Shown here in pieces: positions 45,156 to 55,688 of a stretch of DNA of 64,000 bases. Position 1 is the stretch's first letter; each line of letters begins with the position of its first letter. Made by a program: the position numbers and the translations under genes. The DNA comes from Acholoe squamosa. Its lineage: Eukaryota > Annelida > Polychaeta > Phyllodocida > Polynoidae. The stretch is from NCBI GenBank assembly GCA_949317995.1, contig OX439041.1, positions 5,210,501-5,274,500 of the forward strand, in the 5' to 3' direction. The notes beneath the pieces were generated by a model. That model saw only the letters and a list, made by a program, of their open reading frames with translations, made no database searches and had not been told where the DNA came from.

Positions 45156-46348
45156 CTATATGGTAGGAAATGACATGACATGTATTGAGTGGGTATACAG
45201 GTGTGTAGCACCAATGTCTCCATCTTTTCCTACAAATATATCATCATACTTGGTCAGCAGTGATCCTAATCTATCATGCTGATCTTTGGATGTGAGCACA
45301 GATTTTGGTGGAACATTCTCTTCCAATTCTGGCTCGAGGTCATGTGCCTCACTATGTATAGCAGCTATTTCAGAGAGTCTGATTGAGTTGGGTTCAGGGT
45401 CAGCATATGTGGACTCACAGTCTGAGTCTGTGTCACTGAATTGAGTTACATCCTCAGGCCGTATGGCTGAGATGGATTGATCAGTGTGTAGGGTTGTGTC
45501 TGACACCTGTTGAGGTTTTCCTAAATCAGATTCCTTGACTTCCTGAAATAGAGCTATGATGGCACCCTTTTTGATTTTATGTGGGCGCCTGCTGGTGTTG
45601 AGTAACACTAGGGGATGTTTGTTATTTTCCCTGGGGGTTACTGCTGCCCTTTGAACTAGATATGGGGCATTGTTATTTCTTTGGAGGTTATCTACTACTC
45701 CAGTTTTCCCTTGCAGTGATTGAGTAGATGTGACCTTACCCAATACTGCAAGTTCAAAGAATGGAGGGATGGTAAAATCCCTCACTGCCCTAATGGGTTT
45801 GAGAATTTGTTCAGGATCAACATTAAATTCAATTCGAGATTTTGTAGTGCTTAAGAAATCTGTGCCGAGAACAACGGGCTGTGTGAGGTTGGGAATTACA
45901 GCAAATTGGTATTGGAATCTGACACCTTGGATTCTAAAGTTCAGCATAGCTGAATGTCTAACATGACACACCGATCCATCCGCCAAATGGATGTTGATTT
46001 TAGATTTCCTCAGTTGGATATGGAATCTCCTTTGGAGGTCCATGAGGAATGATTGTCTGACACAGGTGATAGTAGCACCTGTATCAACCAAACATTGTAC
46101 ATCTGAAACATCATATAGATTTGCATTGATACAGCCATTTTGAAGAAGTACAATAGAAAGCTTGGTACTCTCACCTGTATCCTTTGATGATGAATCTGGC
46201 AGGGTGATGTGTATCACTGATGGACGTCTCTGTCTGTTAGATGGTAGATTGGCACTAGCAATTGTCTCTGGTTGGATCCTTGTTAATCCTGATTGATTGT
46301 TTGTTTTTGGGGCGTCACAGTGCACTGGCCCATCGGCACTGTGACATC
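45156..46348 (-). CDS. Protease part of pol, element C
   Basis: Aspartic protease with the intact active site LVDTGATIT and the downstream VVLGTDFL flap-side motif. The frame is -1 relative to gag and is already open across the gag stop, so entry by frameshift is likely. The C-terminal part is acidic and leads toward RT, ending in an in-frame TAG (45156-45158). Confidence 0.85.
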
Positions 46349-47992
46349 CTAGTTTTCCTGGTTCTGTGGGGTGGTTGAGATGGTTGCCACCAGGAGCTTG
46401 GAGATTTGATCCATCACATGAGGTGGTATTTGGGGGTTACTTTGTTGGTTCCCCTGGTAACCTCTTGTGTCAGGTTTGTAATCCTCCTGGCGTGAGTTGG
46501 AACCCTGGTTATATTGACCAGAGTTGCTGTATTGACCGGAGTTATTGGATCTCTGGTTGTTGTAGGCACCATTGTTGTTGTAGGATCCACTGTTGTAGTT
46601 CCTATGTGGACTATGGCTTCTACTGTTGGATCCTTGATTATAGGATCCAGAGTTGTTTGAACCCTGGCTGTTGTTGTAGGAACCATTGTTGTTGTAGGAT
46701 CCAGAGTTATAGTTCCTATGTGGACTATGGCTCCTACTGTTGGATCCCTGATTATTATAGGATCTGCCATTACTTGGGGTTCTGTCTCTCCTATCACTGT
46801 ATGAAGAGTCACCATTGTTGGAGTTGGAAGAGCTGTTGTCTTTCCTACTGTTGTGACCCCCCCGGTTGTTGTTGTTGCCCCCTCTACCTCTACCTCTATT
46901 GGATTGGTAGTTGGGGTCATAGTTATTTCCTCTATATCTACCGGTAGGGTCTCTTGATGCAACCTTAGCCTCCTGTTGCCTTACATGGGCACTAGACATT
47001 AGGTTAACATCTTCATCTGCACTAGTGCTGATTTCCTGGACCTTTTTGTTAGTAGGCTGTGGGTTTGACTCTGCATCCCTTACCTTCCTAGATCTTTCTT
47101 GGGTCTCAACCTCCAAGGCTAGGTCTAGGGCTTGGTCAAAGGAGTCTATTTTCTTGTTCTCAAGAGCCACAGAGATCCAGGGCCTCATGCCTTGGGTAAA
47201 TGCCTTGCTTAGGATTTCATCGCTTTGGCGTTGGGCATTACACACTTTCCTGAGATGGCATGCATAGTCTAGGACAGGTTCATCTACCTTTTGTGCACGG
47301 AGTGCAGTCCTTGAGATTATATTGTCTCGAGTAGCAAAATACTCTTTTAATTTATTTACTACATTGGTCCATGTCAACATATCAGGTGTGGCACTCTCCC
47401 TGAAGGATTCAAACCAAGCTAGTGCTTGTCCTTCGAGGTACTTGGGTAAATATGTTACCATGGTGTCACTGTCTGTTACTTTGTACTTATCCTTCAGATA
47501 TTCTGGGAATTTGTGATCAATAAATAATGCTGTTGACATGAGTGGTGATGGGTGTGAAAAGGTTTTGGGTTTTGTTACCTCATGTATCCTGATCTTTCTG
47601 TCGTCCTGCTGTTTATTGTCTATGAGCTTGGTCATGTTGGACACCATGGAGATTATGATGTCATCTTTGGATCCAGAGGCAGATGGTGGGACAACAGGCC
47701 TAGGTGTGATGGCAGGTGTGGGAGGCTGTGGGGTCTGGGATGATACCATTTTCATGAGGTCTGCTATCTGTTGTTGTTGTCTCTCTAGGGACTTCCGCTG
47801 ATCTTCCATGGCCTTCTGTTGGGCATCCATAGCTGCATTCCTCTCTGCCAGTTGTTGGTTGAGGATCCTCTCCCTTTCCTCCTGCTGGGACTTGTTGGTC
47901 TCTAGGGCAGTAACTGCATCTTGGATGGCCTTCTCATAGGCCCTTATCTTCTCAGCTGTCTGATTAGGTTGGGGGCCTTCATCGGTGTCCAT
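46349..47992 (-). CDS. gag: Gag with prion-like C-terminal domain, element C
   Basis: The ATG at 47992 (MDTDEGPQPNQ) is the first in frame; the frame is open upstream to 48376 through Ser/Pro/Thr-rich sequence but without another ATG. Order: coiled coil (QQEERERILNQQLAERNAA), a Pro-rich linker, and a capsid domain (YLEGQALAWFESFRE..TQGMRPWISVAL). The C-terminal region of about 170 residues is rich in Asn, Ser, Gly, Tyr and Arg with RGRGRGG and duplicated SRSHSPHRNYNSGSY blocks. There is no CCHC zinc knuckle. RNA binding may therefore rest on the RG/RS repeats. The frame is intact. About 547 residues from this ATG. Confidence 0.8.
   Translation of the reverse strand: MDTDEGPQPNQTAEKIRAYEKAIQDAVTALETNKSQQEERERILNQQLAERNAAMDAQQKAMEDQRKSLERQQQQIADLMKMVSSQTPQPPTPAITPRPVVPPSASGSKDDIIISMVSNMTKLIDNKQQDDRKIRIHEVTKPKTFSHPSPLMSTALFIDHKFPEYLKDKYKVTDSDTMVTYLPKYLEGQALAWFESFRESATPDMLTWTNVVNKLKEYFATRDNIISRTALRAQKVDEPVLDYACHLRKVCNAQRQSDEILSKAFTQGMRPWISVALENKKIDSFDQALDLALEVETQERSRKVRDAESNPQPTNKKVQEISTSADEDVNLMSSAHVRQQEAKVASRDPTGRYRGNNYDPNYQSNRGRGRGGNNNNRGGHNSRKDNSSSNSNNGDSSYSDRRDRTPSNGRSYNNQGSNSRSHSPHRNYNSGSYNNNGSYNNSQGSNNSGSYNQGSNSRSHSPHRNYNSGSYNNNGAYNNQRSNNSGQYSNSGQYNQGSNSRQEDYKPDTRGYQGNQQSNPQIPPHVMDQISKLLVATISTTPQNQEN
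46352..46358 (-). promoter_or_regulatory. Candidate -1 frameshift site G GAA AAC, element C
   Basis: On the minus strand GGAAAAC directly precedes the gag stop TAG (46349-46351), exactly as in element B. It is not a canonical XXXYYYZ heptamer, so frameshifting here is inferred from the -1 frame relation and the recurrence. Confidence 0.45.
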
Positions 47993-48368
47993 GATGGAGG
48001 GTGTGGGGGAGGTGTCTCTGGAGGAGTGGCTGTCAAAGGCTAGAGCTGGGGTGGAGGATCTAGATGAGGGTGTGGATCCACCCCCTGAGGCAGATCCTTC
48101 TTCCCCTGAGGTAGATAGCGTGAGTTGAGCGTCCTGTAGAGATCCCTGGGAAATGTTAGATCCCTGAGAACTGGTTGTTCCCTGAGTAGACAGGGTGGGA
48201 GGTGTTGGGTCTACTGAGTGTGGGTCTGTTGTATTGGAGGCTGGTTTGCCTCCTGTGGGCCTCCTAGATCTAGGTGGGAGGGAGACCTCTTCAACAGGCC
48301 CCTGACTACGTAAGGTCTTTGTGTGTTGTTCTGCCAGCTTGACTGATAAGACCCTGATGTGTGGGGTG

Positions 48369-48860
48369 GACCTCACTGACGTGTGGGAGACCTCGCTGAC
48401 GTGTGGGAGACCTCACTGACGTGTGGGAGACCTCACTGACGTGTGGGAGACCTCACTGACGTGTGGGAGACCTCACTGACGTGTGGGAGACCTCACTGAC
48501 GTGTGGGAGACCTCACTGACGTGTGGGAGACCTCACTGACGTGTGGGAGACCTCACTGACGTGTGGGAGACCTCACTGACGTGTGGGAGACCTCACTGAC
48601 GTGTGGGAGATCTTACTGCTGTGTGAGAGATCTCATTGATGTGTGGGAGATCTCATTGATGTGTGTGGGATCTCACTGATGTGTGGGAGATCTCATTGAT
48701 GTGTGGGAGATCTCATTGATGTGTGGGAGATCTCACTGATGTGTGGGAGATCTCATTGATGTGTGGGAGATCTCATTGATGTGTGGGAGATCTCACTGAT
48801 GTGTGGAAGATCTCACTGGTATGTGGGAGATCTCACTGGTATGTGGGAGCTCTCACTGGT
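48369..48860. repeat. 20-bp tandem array in the leader of element C
   Basis: About 24 copies of GTCAGTGAGGTCTCCCACAC (minus strand). The 12 nearest gag are almost identical; the next 12 (48600-48860) form a second, more varied subtype (GATCTCATTGATGTGTGGGA on +). Stops occur in every frame within 60 bp, so it is not coding. Confidence 0.95.
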
Positions 48861-48988
48861 GACCTTGGTGGGCATGGTGTCAAGGTCAAGGTCACTGGGT
48901 GGGTGGAGTGGGTTTTACTGTGTGTATGATTGTTTTTAGTTGTGTTACCAGCTTTAATTTTTATGAGCCTGTGAGAGATGGGATCTTA

Positions 48989-49006
48989 GTAGGATGTTCT
49001 CCACCA
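48989..49006 (-). promoter_or_regulatory. Primer-binding site, element C
   Basis: TGGTGGAGAACATCCTAC begins three bases inside the 5' LTR on the minus strand, the right place and the right TGG start. The priming tRNA is not identified. Confidence 0.55.
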
Positions 49007-49009
49007 CTT

Positions 49010-50358
49010 TGTCATACTAGTAATTGGCATGATCAAGTTGTCATATGAGAAATATCATAAGACTAGTGGTATATAGTGTAATTATCTCAAGGCTCTTATA
49101 AACAGTGTTATTTCCAGTTATCACTGGTTTATTCAGCTTTAGGTAACATGTAAGAAATATCCATCATACAGTAGTTAGTATGTAGGTAATTTGTACATAC
49201 AGTAAACATACAGTAATTTATAAAGTACAATGTTCTGTTCCACTCCACCTGTGAGGTATTAATAATACAGTGTCCAGCATAGTTCTAGGTCGGTTCCCAC
49301 ACCTAGCTCCTGACCTGCTGCTTAGAGGAATAATGTAATAATGAATAACTTTACCCTCTGGTGGAAGTCTTGAAGGAGATAGCCCCTGGCCACTAATGAT
49401 AGAAACCAATGCCTGTCTAGCATAGTTTCACCATAGTGCAGTGGTATAGCAGGTAGCAGGAGATGACTGGAGATGTTACCTCTAGAGCGGTTCTTGGTGA
49501 TCTGACTTCCTGGAGGTGCAGACAGGCTATTTGTAGCAAATCTTGGAAAAGCACCTCCAGACTGACTGGAGCCAGTAGCATCTGCCTAACTCTACAATTG
49601 TTTGAGGGGAGTCTTTCATGTGTCACAGGGGGACAAAGGACCCCCATGGACGCCGCTGTGTCCCCCTTTGTCTTGGTCGGTTCTGCATCTTCAAACCCTC
49701 ATAACTCGGTCGTTTATGCGTTTATAACCGCCATTTTGCGCATGCGCGGAGTTGAATGTGCCAAGTTTATAATGCCTGCTGGATAGGCGCGTAACTCCCG
49801 CCGATTTGTCTGTAGGGAACTCGGAGCTCCATTCAGTCTTCATGACATAACTTCCTTAATAATGGGAGTTCCGCCTTGATCTTGAGCTCATTCTGACCGT
49901 CTACTTATGGGCTTTCCATAAATGCTTTGATATTTGACCTAGGTCGCTCAGGAGCGACGCTAGAGTGACCGGAAGGTTATGGCGTCGTGCTTATGTAACC
50001 CATTGTTCAGTCATTAGGGTGCTCAGACACTCATGACGGTGTCAGCGGTGCTCAGGCACCCGTGACGGCCGGTTGCATTCACTTACAAGTTATTAATTTG
50101 TGCATTGGACCATGAGGTCGCACACTGAGACCCTTATTCTTATTATATTGTGCAGTGAACCATTAGGTCGGACCCTTTGATGTCATAAACTCTGTCTAAC
50201 TGACTTGGTTTGGTGTGCAGTGGGGCATGAACGCTCTTATACAAAGTTTGAGCGCTCTTATAGCTCTTAGAACCAACCTATGTATTAATTTCATAGATAT
50301 TCTTTGATTAATACAATAATATGTTAGAATTTATGGAATAATAAAATGGTATATGATA
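49010..50358 (-). repeat. 5' LTR of element C
   Basis: 1,349 bp, matching 34285-35633 from TGTCATACTAG to GGTATATGATA. The differences seen by eye are mostly C/T or G/A changes. Confidence 0.95.
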
Positions 50359-50362
50359 GTAT

Positions 50363-52883
50363 ATGCCCAATTGGTGAAGACATTTCTACCCATGTGGTAG
50401 AAAATGTCTCATCAGCAAAGACAAGTGACTATTTCCAGTCTGCCTCATGACTTTCATCATCATAGCTATACATTTTGTTAATGATACCTGTAGGGAGTGT
50501 GTAGCCATACACACCCTATTAGTTTATATAGTGTAACGGGAATTTTTGACATTTTTCTGAAACTGCATTGAAATATGCTTGTTTGTGCATATTTGCCAAC
50601 TAAGTGTGTCATTTGGACTGCATTACAGAGATGAAATAATATTGTCCATTGTGAGAAATTCTCTTCATATGACATTCTGGGGACACCTGGTGTCAAAACT
50701 CACAACTAAATGAAGACCAGCCCATCCCTAGCCCATAGAAAGCCCTACTATCATTTTTCAAGTAAATAGCACTGAAAACAACAAAACTGGTGCTTAGCAT
50801 TTGTTGTGAGCATGAATTAGAATCTCAGAAACACTTTTTAAATACTTTGTTAAAAATTATGTCAGCCCATCACAAGCCCATCAAGAGCCCAGTTGTGTTT
50901 GTTTTCTTCAACATATCTCAAACAAAAGTTTTTAAAATCCATTTATTTTGAAAGGAGAGTTTGATTCACACTGTCAGGGATATTTCAATGATGTGTAGAA
51001 ATTAACAATCACCCGGGCTGGGGGCCCCACTGGAGTCCATAGCTTTGCCCAGCTCGAAACCAAGCCCAGTTCAGCCCAGCATTTCCCAGGGTAAACCCTA
51101 TTGGGGCCCACTTGAGCATGTTACTTGGGTAGTACTTTGTTATTGAAAGTGTTTGTTTATTTGAGCTAAGGAGGTGGTCATAATTTATCAACAGGGGTGT
51201 GGTGGGTTTTCACAAAGATGCGCAAAAGATTTTATGCCCCCCTCAATGGCAGTCAAAAAATTTTGTGCCCCTCTCAACAGCAGTCAATTTTTTTGAGTCC
51301 CCTCTCGCCGGAGGTCCAGAGAATTTCCGCGCCTCTCTTTGATCTACAGTAGTGAAAGGGTATTTTTTTCCTTGAAGAGGATCAAATTTTTTTTATGACC
51401 CCCCCCCCTCAGGAGGGGTCTGAAAATTTTACGCCCCCCCCTCAAACCCCCAAAAAACGACCACTCCCTAACTTTGATTAGTGCAAACCTGGAGAATGAC
51501 TACTGCTGCCAGCTATCGTCAATTGGTGTAAGTAAACCTCATGTTCCACTGCCCTATATTGTGCACTATCTACCACCCTCCACCTGTGCTATAGCTAACT
51601 ATGCAGGAGGAGAGTCAACCGCTACCTGCCACCAGGTGTCAAATTAAAGAACTACCCTATCTATCGAGAGTTAGCCAGTGTGGTACTGGTGAGAATACAG
51701 CACAGTAGAGACATGGTGTGAGTAATGTGGGAACTAGTTTTCATTGTCCACCATTCAGCTCTATACCAGATTGACTTCACAGACTCCAAAATAGTGGTTC
51801 TTTTAGGAATATTTTTCACCCACTGGAAGTGGGTCTCTAATGGTCTCTACTGTACTCTCTTGTACATTTCATACTCATATAGATCTGACCAATGGTCTTT
51901 ATGTTGGAACTCAACTCAATGATTTATAAAGAATTTACAAATTTGGTCAATTCTAGGTTTTCAGAAGAACTCAAACTAAGCCAGATGGAATCATTGTCTT
52001 CCTTCTTACACAATGGCAAGCCCATTAAATGCAGCCAACACAAAGCCCAAAGTGTTTTTGAGGTAGATGTATCATTGAATGATTGTCATATTTGGTAGTA
52101 TATTTGCATTATGGGATTTCCCTGGCCATGCAGCTGGACCCAGATATGCTGGTATTAGTTCTTGAATTTGCCACCAGATGTCCTCTATATTGTGCAGTTG
52201 GATCCCCCCCTGTAACTATGCCTTACACCGGCACGGTATTCATTAGCCGCACACCAGCCACGCGGCGGGCGCCACAGGCGCACCTCCTCTCTCGCTGGAG
52301 TGCGAGCACGTTCAGGTCCGGGCGCGCGCCGATGGCTGGGCGTGCCGCCTATTGAATTCCCCTCAGATCTACACAAAATGGCACAGAATCCCAGTGTGCC
52401 TCCTGTACTAGACCTGCTGTAAACTGTCACAGTGTAATACCACATGGCACAGGGCCTCAGTGTAGATACTGCATGTATAAAATGCTATTTTATGTTGACC
52501 CATAGACTTGTTCAAGTCTCTTGATTTTAGTAAGTAATATACGTGAATTGAAATTGAAATTGATCCACCGACCTCACTGGAGGAGGAGGCCGGAGTAGGA
52601 GTAGGGAGAAGGGTGAGTGTGGTCCTGAGTAGCGTATGTAGTAGAACCTAGGGGCTACCACTAGTCTAACTGACCCACTATGTGGTAGTGGGGGAGTGGG
52701 AGTAGCATCCATACTGGTAGGACAGACAGATGGAGGCCACAGTCAGAGTTTAGCCTACCACAGATAACTGTGTGTCACTAATATAAAGACATGACCTTAA
52801 AGGCACCAATACAGGACCTGTACAGAGTGGACTACATGAATATTGGGTAAGAGGTGGGTCATCTATTGCCATAATGAGTCATT
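50363..52883. other. Repeat-rich spacer, no gene seen
   Basis: 50700-51130 continues the GGGCCCA-rich DNA seen left of element C. 51190-51470 is a degenerate repeat of about 31-33 bp (AAAATTTTGTGCCCCTCTCA type). 52200-52350 is a short GC-rich stretch. No open frame here looks like a protein I know. Confidence 0.45.
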
Positions 52884-53040
52884 TAACCCTTTAAGGACCG
52901 CTGATGCAATAAATTGATTAATACATGAGGGCCACTGGTCGTCATGATGCACCAATGAAGTGCTGGCGAGACTGCTCGCCAGCACTTATCGTTGCATCAT
53001 GCTGACCCTTCGGGGTTGATACATATAAGGTCTAAGTACC
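52884..53040. mobile_element. Fold-back MITE family 2, copy
   Basis: Starts TTTAACCCTTTAAGGACC and contains inverted CCAATGAAGTGCTGGCGAG / CTCGCCAGCACTTATCG arms around ACTG. Same family as 15870-16036. Confidence 0.55.
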
Positions 53041-53639
53041 TCTATGGAGCCTCTATCTATGAGTGACTGTATGTAACGCGCTTGATCGCTATTTGGCCAA
53101 TTACGAGTAATTTTAGACAGCTGCTCACATAAAGAAAACACTGTAGGAATGGAAGAATGATGATTGTTTAAGAAAATATAGACAATGAAGACATAATAAC
53201 TTGAATTACATGCATATACAATGGATATTAAGCCTGTGAGGGTAAAGTTAAGGTTTGGTGTTAGAAATTTATGAAAAATCTCAATCTTCTTAAAACGTTA
53301 TGTCACATAACTTCAAAAGTTTTCAAGCCTCAGTCCTAATTTTTGGTACACTTATTCATAACTATTATAGTTGTTTGGACACTGAATATGGTTATCACAG
53401 ATACATTATTGAAGAAGTTCTATGCATGAGAATTAATATCGATCAAGCGCGTTACACGATTTATACCTCTTTACTGCGACTGTGATAAAAACTGACATCC
53501 TGGGAGTTAATGACTTGAATGGAACTTTTCATACACCCAAGATATAGGGCTATCAATAAAATAAAGTCTTGAAATGTAATCCTGAGTTTGTCATGTTGGG
53601 CCCCTGACCCTGATAGGTGGGCGAACTCACAGGATTCGC

Positions 53640-53735
53640 CCATATACTCCCGGAGGGTCGGCATGATGCACCATGCAATGAAGTGCTGATTATCAGTATC
53701 CCCAGCGCTTCATTGGTGCATCATAATAGGGGGTC
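53640..53735. mobile_element. Fold-back MITE family 2, partial copy
   Basis: Inverted arms ATGATGCACCA(TGC)AATGAAG and CTTCATTGGTGCATCAT lie about 20 bp apart. Element D lies to its right. Related sequence at 63505-63581, on the other side of D, may be another part of the same unit or a separate copy. Confidence 0.5.
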
Positions 53736-53744
53736 TAGATGGGG

Positions 53745-53870
53745 GGTCTCCATGTCACTTGTCGATTTTAAGAAAATACCATGTCACATGTCACTAGATT
53801 TCTATTTCCCCATGTCCTTGTCACTAAGCTCCATGTCACAAGTCGATTTTAAGATAAGGCCATGTCCCAT
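53745..53870. repeat. CATGTCAC-type minisatellite, left part
   Basis: Repeats of CCATGTCAC with TCGATTTTAAGA spacers. The array resumes at 63412-63500, so element D was inserted into it; the CCAT duplication is part of the repeat word. Confidence 0.8.
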
Positions 53871-55351
53871 TGTAAAGTCAGGAGTATTCTGCCTCCTGAA
53901 TTTAGCAGGTTTCTATAATAATTATACTTATCGATATGAATATCTGGGTATGGTGTATAAGTATACATGTATGCACCCAAGAAGGAGAGGTCAGTAGAGT
54001 ATGTGTCATGGTCCACCACCCCCAGGGAACAGATGGGCCTCCTTGGTGAGTGGGGGCAAAATAAGTTAAGCGGATCCAGCTGGGCGATTTATGAGATGGT
54101 GTACATCTCATCCCCTCCCCCTCCTACCTGCAGGTGGGAGGTGGGAATTGCCCTATTCAGCTATCAGAGATTGGGGATATATTTTTGTGGGTTGTAAAGT
54201 TGGTGGTCAGCTAATGGGCAGGGACTCTCCCACAAAAATTGCCCACCAGAAGAACCTTTCCTGTCTTCTGGCTCATTATGCACCTGTGCCGGCCATAAAG
54301 TTGGGTCCGGGAAACTGAGGGGGAAACCCCTAATTACACCTATTTCATTTAAGTGTCTGTAAACTTTATAAGCACCCACCGCCGGAACAACCCTTTCCGA
54401 TTCATGTGCAGGACCTAGTTGCCACCTTTAAATTGGGGGAAGGAAAAGTTGAGCGAAGGAATATTTTACAATATGGTAATTGTTGTGTACTAAAAGTTGA
54501 GGCCCATTGAGGAATGCACATTATATGTTATTAGAACTTATTAGAAGTTATTCGGAGTCTGTGGAGGGCCATTTAGTGACCCTAAAGGGGATAGTATAAT
54601 TGCACAAACATTTTATGGTATAAGTGCACGATGACTATAAGATGGAGGAGGTGCGGGCAGGAGTTGGTGAGGCACACCTGCGGCCCAGGTAATTACATGA
54701 GGGTATTGGGTTGTGACAGGAAGCACCCACCTTCCTGGGATAGGGAGGGGGGGACCTGGTTATTTGATATTCCCTAGGGGGAATTTAAAGGTCTATTACC
54801 TTACTTGCATGTGTATATGTCTGTATGTATTCCCAACCTGTATTTAATGGACAGTCTCCCCAATCGGAAGCATGATGTTCCGTACCGGGCGGGGAGGTGT
54901 GTTTATGACGTAGGTGTGATGCGTGAGGGAGAGACGGAGGTTCCCCCTGCGGGGGAGTGAACCCCCCTTAAATAAAGCCGTCTAGGCAGAGATAGGGCAG
55001 AACACTTTGGGTTGCCGTCTAGAACAGGACTGAGCTCCTGGGGACCTGAAGGTGGAGGCTATCTTGGAACTGTATTGGTGACTTTGTCTTATTGATTGAA
55101 ATAAGATTCAGTTAGTTGGTTGTTGGAAGTTGGAAGTGTTATACTGTATAATAGTATAATTGCCAGTAGTAAGTTCTATAGAGCCTGAAGGAGGTAATAT
55201 TAGTATCATATTAAGTGGCAGTCATCAAACCAGGAGGACCGGGCAGTTGAAGTTATATAAGCAGAGACTGAAATTATCCAAGATTAGATCCAGGAGGATC
55301 ACTTGTGAAACAGGCTACCTTGTACCAGTATATAGGGTGCCTGATTTTACA
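53871..55351 (+). repeat. 5' LTR of element D
   Basis: 1,481 bp with perfect TGTAAA/TTTACA ends. TTAAATAAAG at 54968-54977 is a TATA-like or poly(A)-like site, followed by the likely R region. Small ORFs inside the LTR are not conserved proteins that I recognise. Confidence 0.95.
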
Positions 55352-55352
55352 C

Positions 55353-55370
55353 TGGCGACCACGACGAGAC
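55353..55370 (+). promoter_or_regulatory. Primer-binding site, element D
   Basis: TGGCGACCACGACGAGAC starts one base after the LTR end, with the TGG that pairs with the CCA of a tRNA. The tRNA is not identified with certainty. Confidence 0.75.
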
Positions 55371-55400
55371 ACTAGCTGATTTAATTACAGCAGGGCTCCA

Positions 55401-55658
55401 ATGAACATTATTGAAGATCTGAGAGAGAGTGAGGCCATTCTCTGCCACAACGCTGTCTTCAAGCTCGCCTGCCTTGCCGAGAGGTCTCCACCCTACACCG
55501 CCCCCGGACTCTCACACATCCGGGTAGAGAACGGGCACATCGGAGGGGTCGTCGAGCTGCCGGACAGACCAGGCCAGAGAGGGATCTTCCTGTGGGTGAA
55601 GATTGACAACAATTTACTACCCTGCGGTCAACGTAACCGGAGCAAGCGATACCGGTAA
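55401..55658 (+). CDS. Leader ORF before gag, element D, 85 aa
   Basis: ATG at 55401 lies 30 bp after the primer-binding site. The protein begins MNIIEDLRESEAILCHNAVF and ends in a basic RNRSKRYR. It is in the same frame as gag but separated by TAA (55656-55658) and a further TAG. The end coincides with a donor-like CCG|GTAAAG. I know no matching family. It could be a small accessory protein, a translation-control ORF, or part of a spliced product; being open in a young element gives limited evidence of selection. Confidence 0.5.
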   Translation: MNIIEDLRESEAILCHNAVFKLACLAERSPPYTAPGLSHIRVENGHIGGVVELPDRPGQRGIFLWVKIDNNLLPCGQRNRSKRYR

Positions 55659-55688
55659 AGAGGCATTAGTAGTGGTGACTAGAACAAG

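Larger units (their letters stand above)
34285..50358 (-). mobile_element. Ty3/gypsy env-bearing element C, 16.1 kb
   Basis: Read on the minus strand: 5' LTR (49010-50358), primer-binding site, 20-bp tandem repeats, gag, protease, RT, RNase H, integrase, env, a 2.5-kb 3' region, polypurine tract, and 3' LTR (34285-35633). Both LTRs are exactly 1,349 bp and differ at roughly 17 positions by eye. GTAT flanks both ends (34281-34284, 50359-50362). Pol has one nonsense codon and two frameshifts, while gag and env are open, so this copy is probably not autonomous. Its length is large for the family because of repeat arrays and the long 3' region. Confidence 0.93.

Noticed and set aside
46366..46947. 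Cys/Tyr-rich 193-codon + ORF
   Set aside because: Antisense of the Asn/Gly/Ser-rich gag tail; the odd composition comes from the repeats.
53967..54318. Short ORFs in the LTR of element D, repeated at 62027-62378
   Set aside because: Duplicated with the LTR and without recognisable content.
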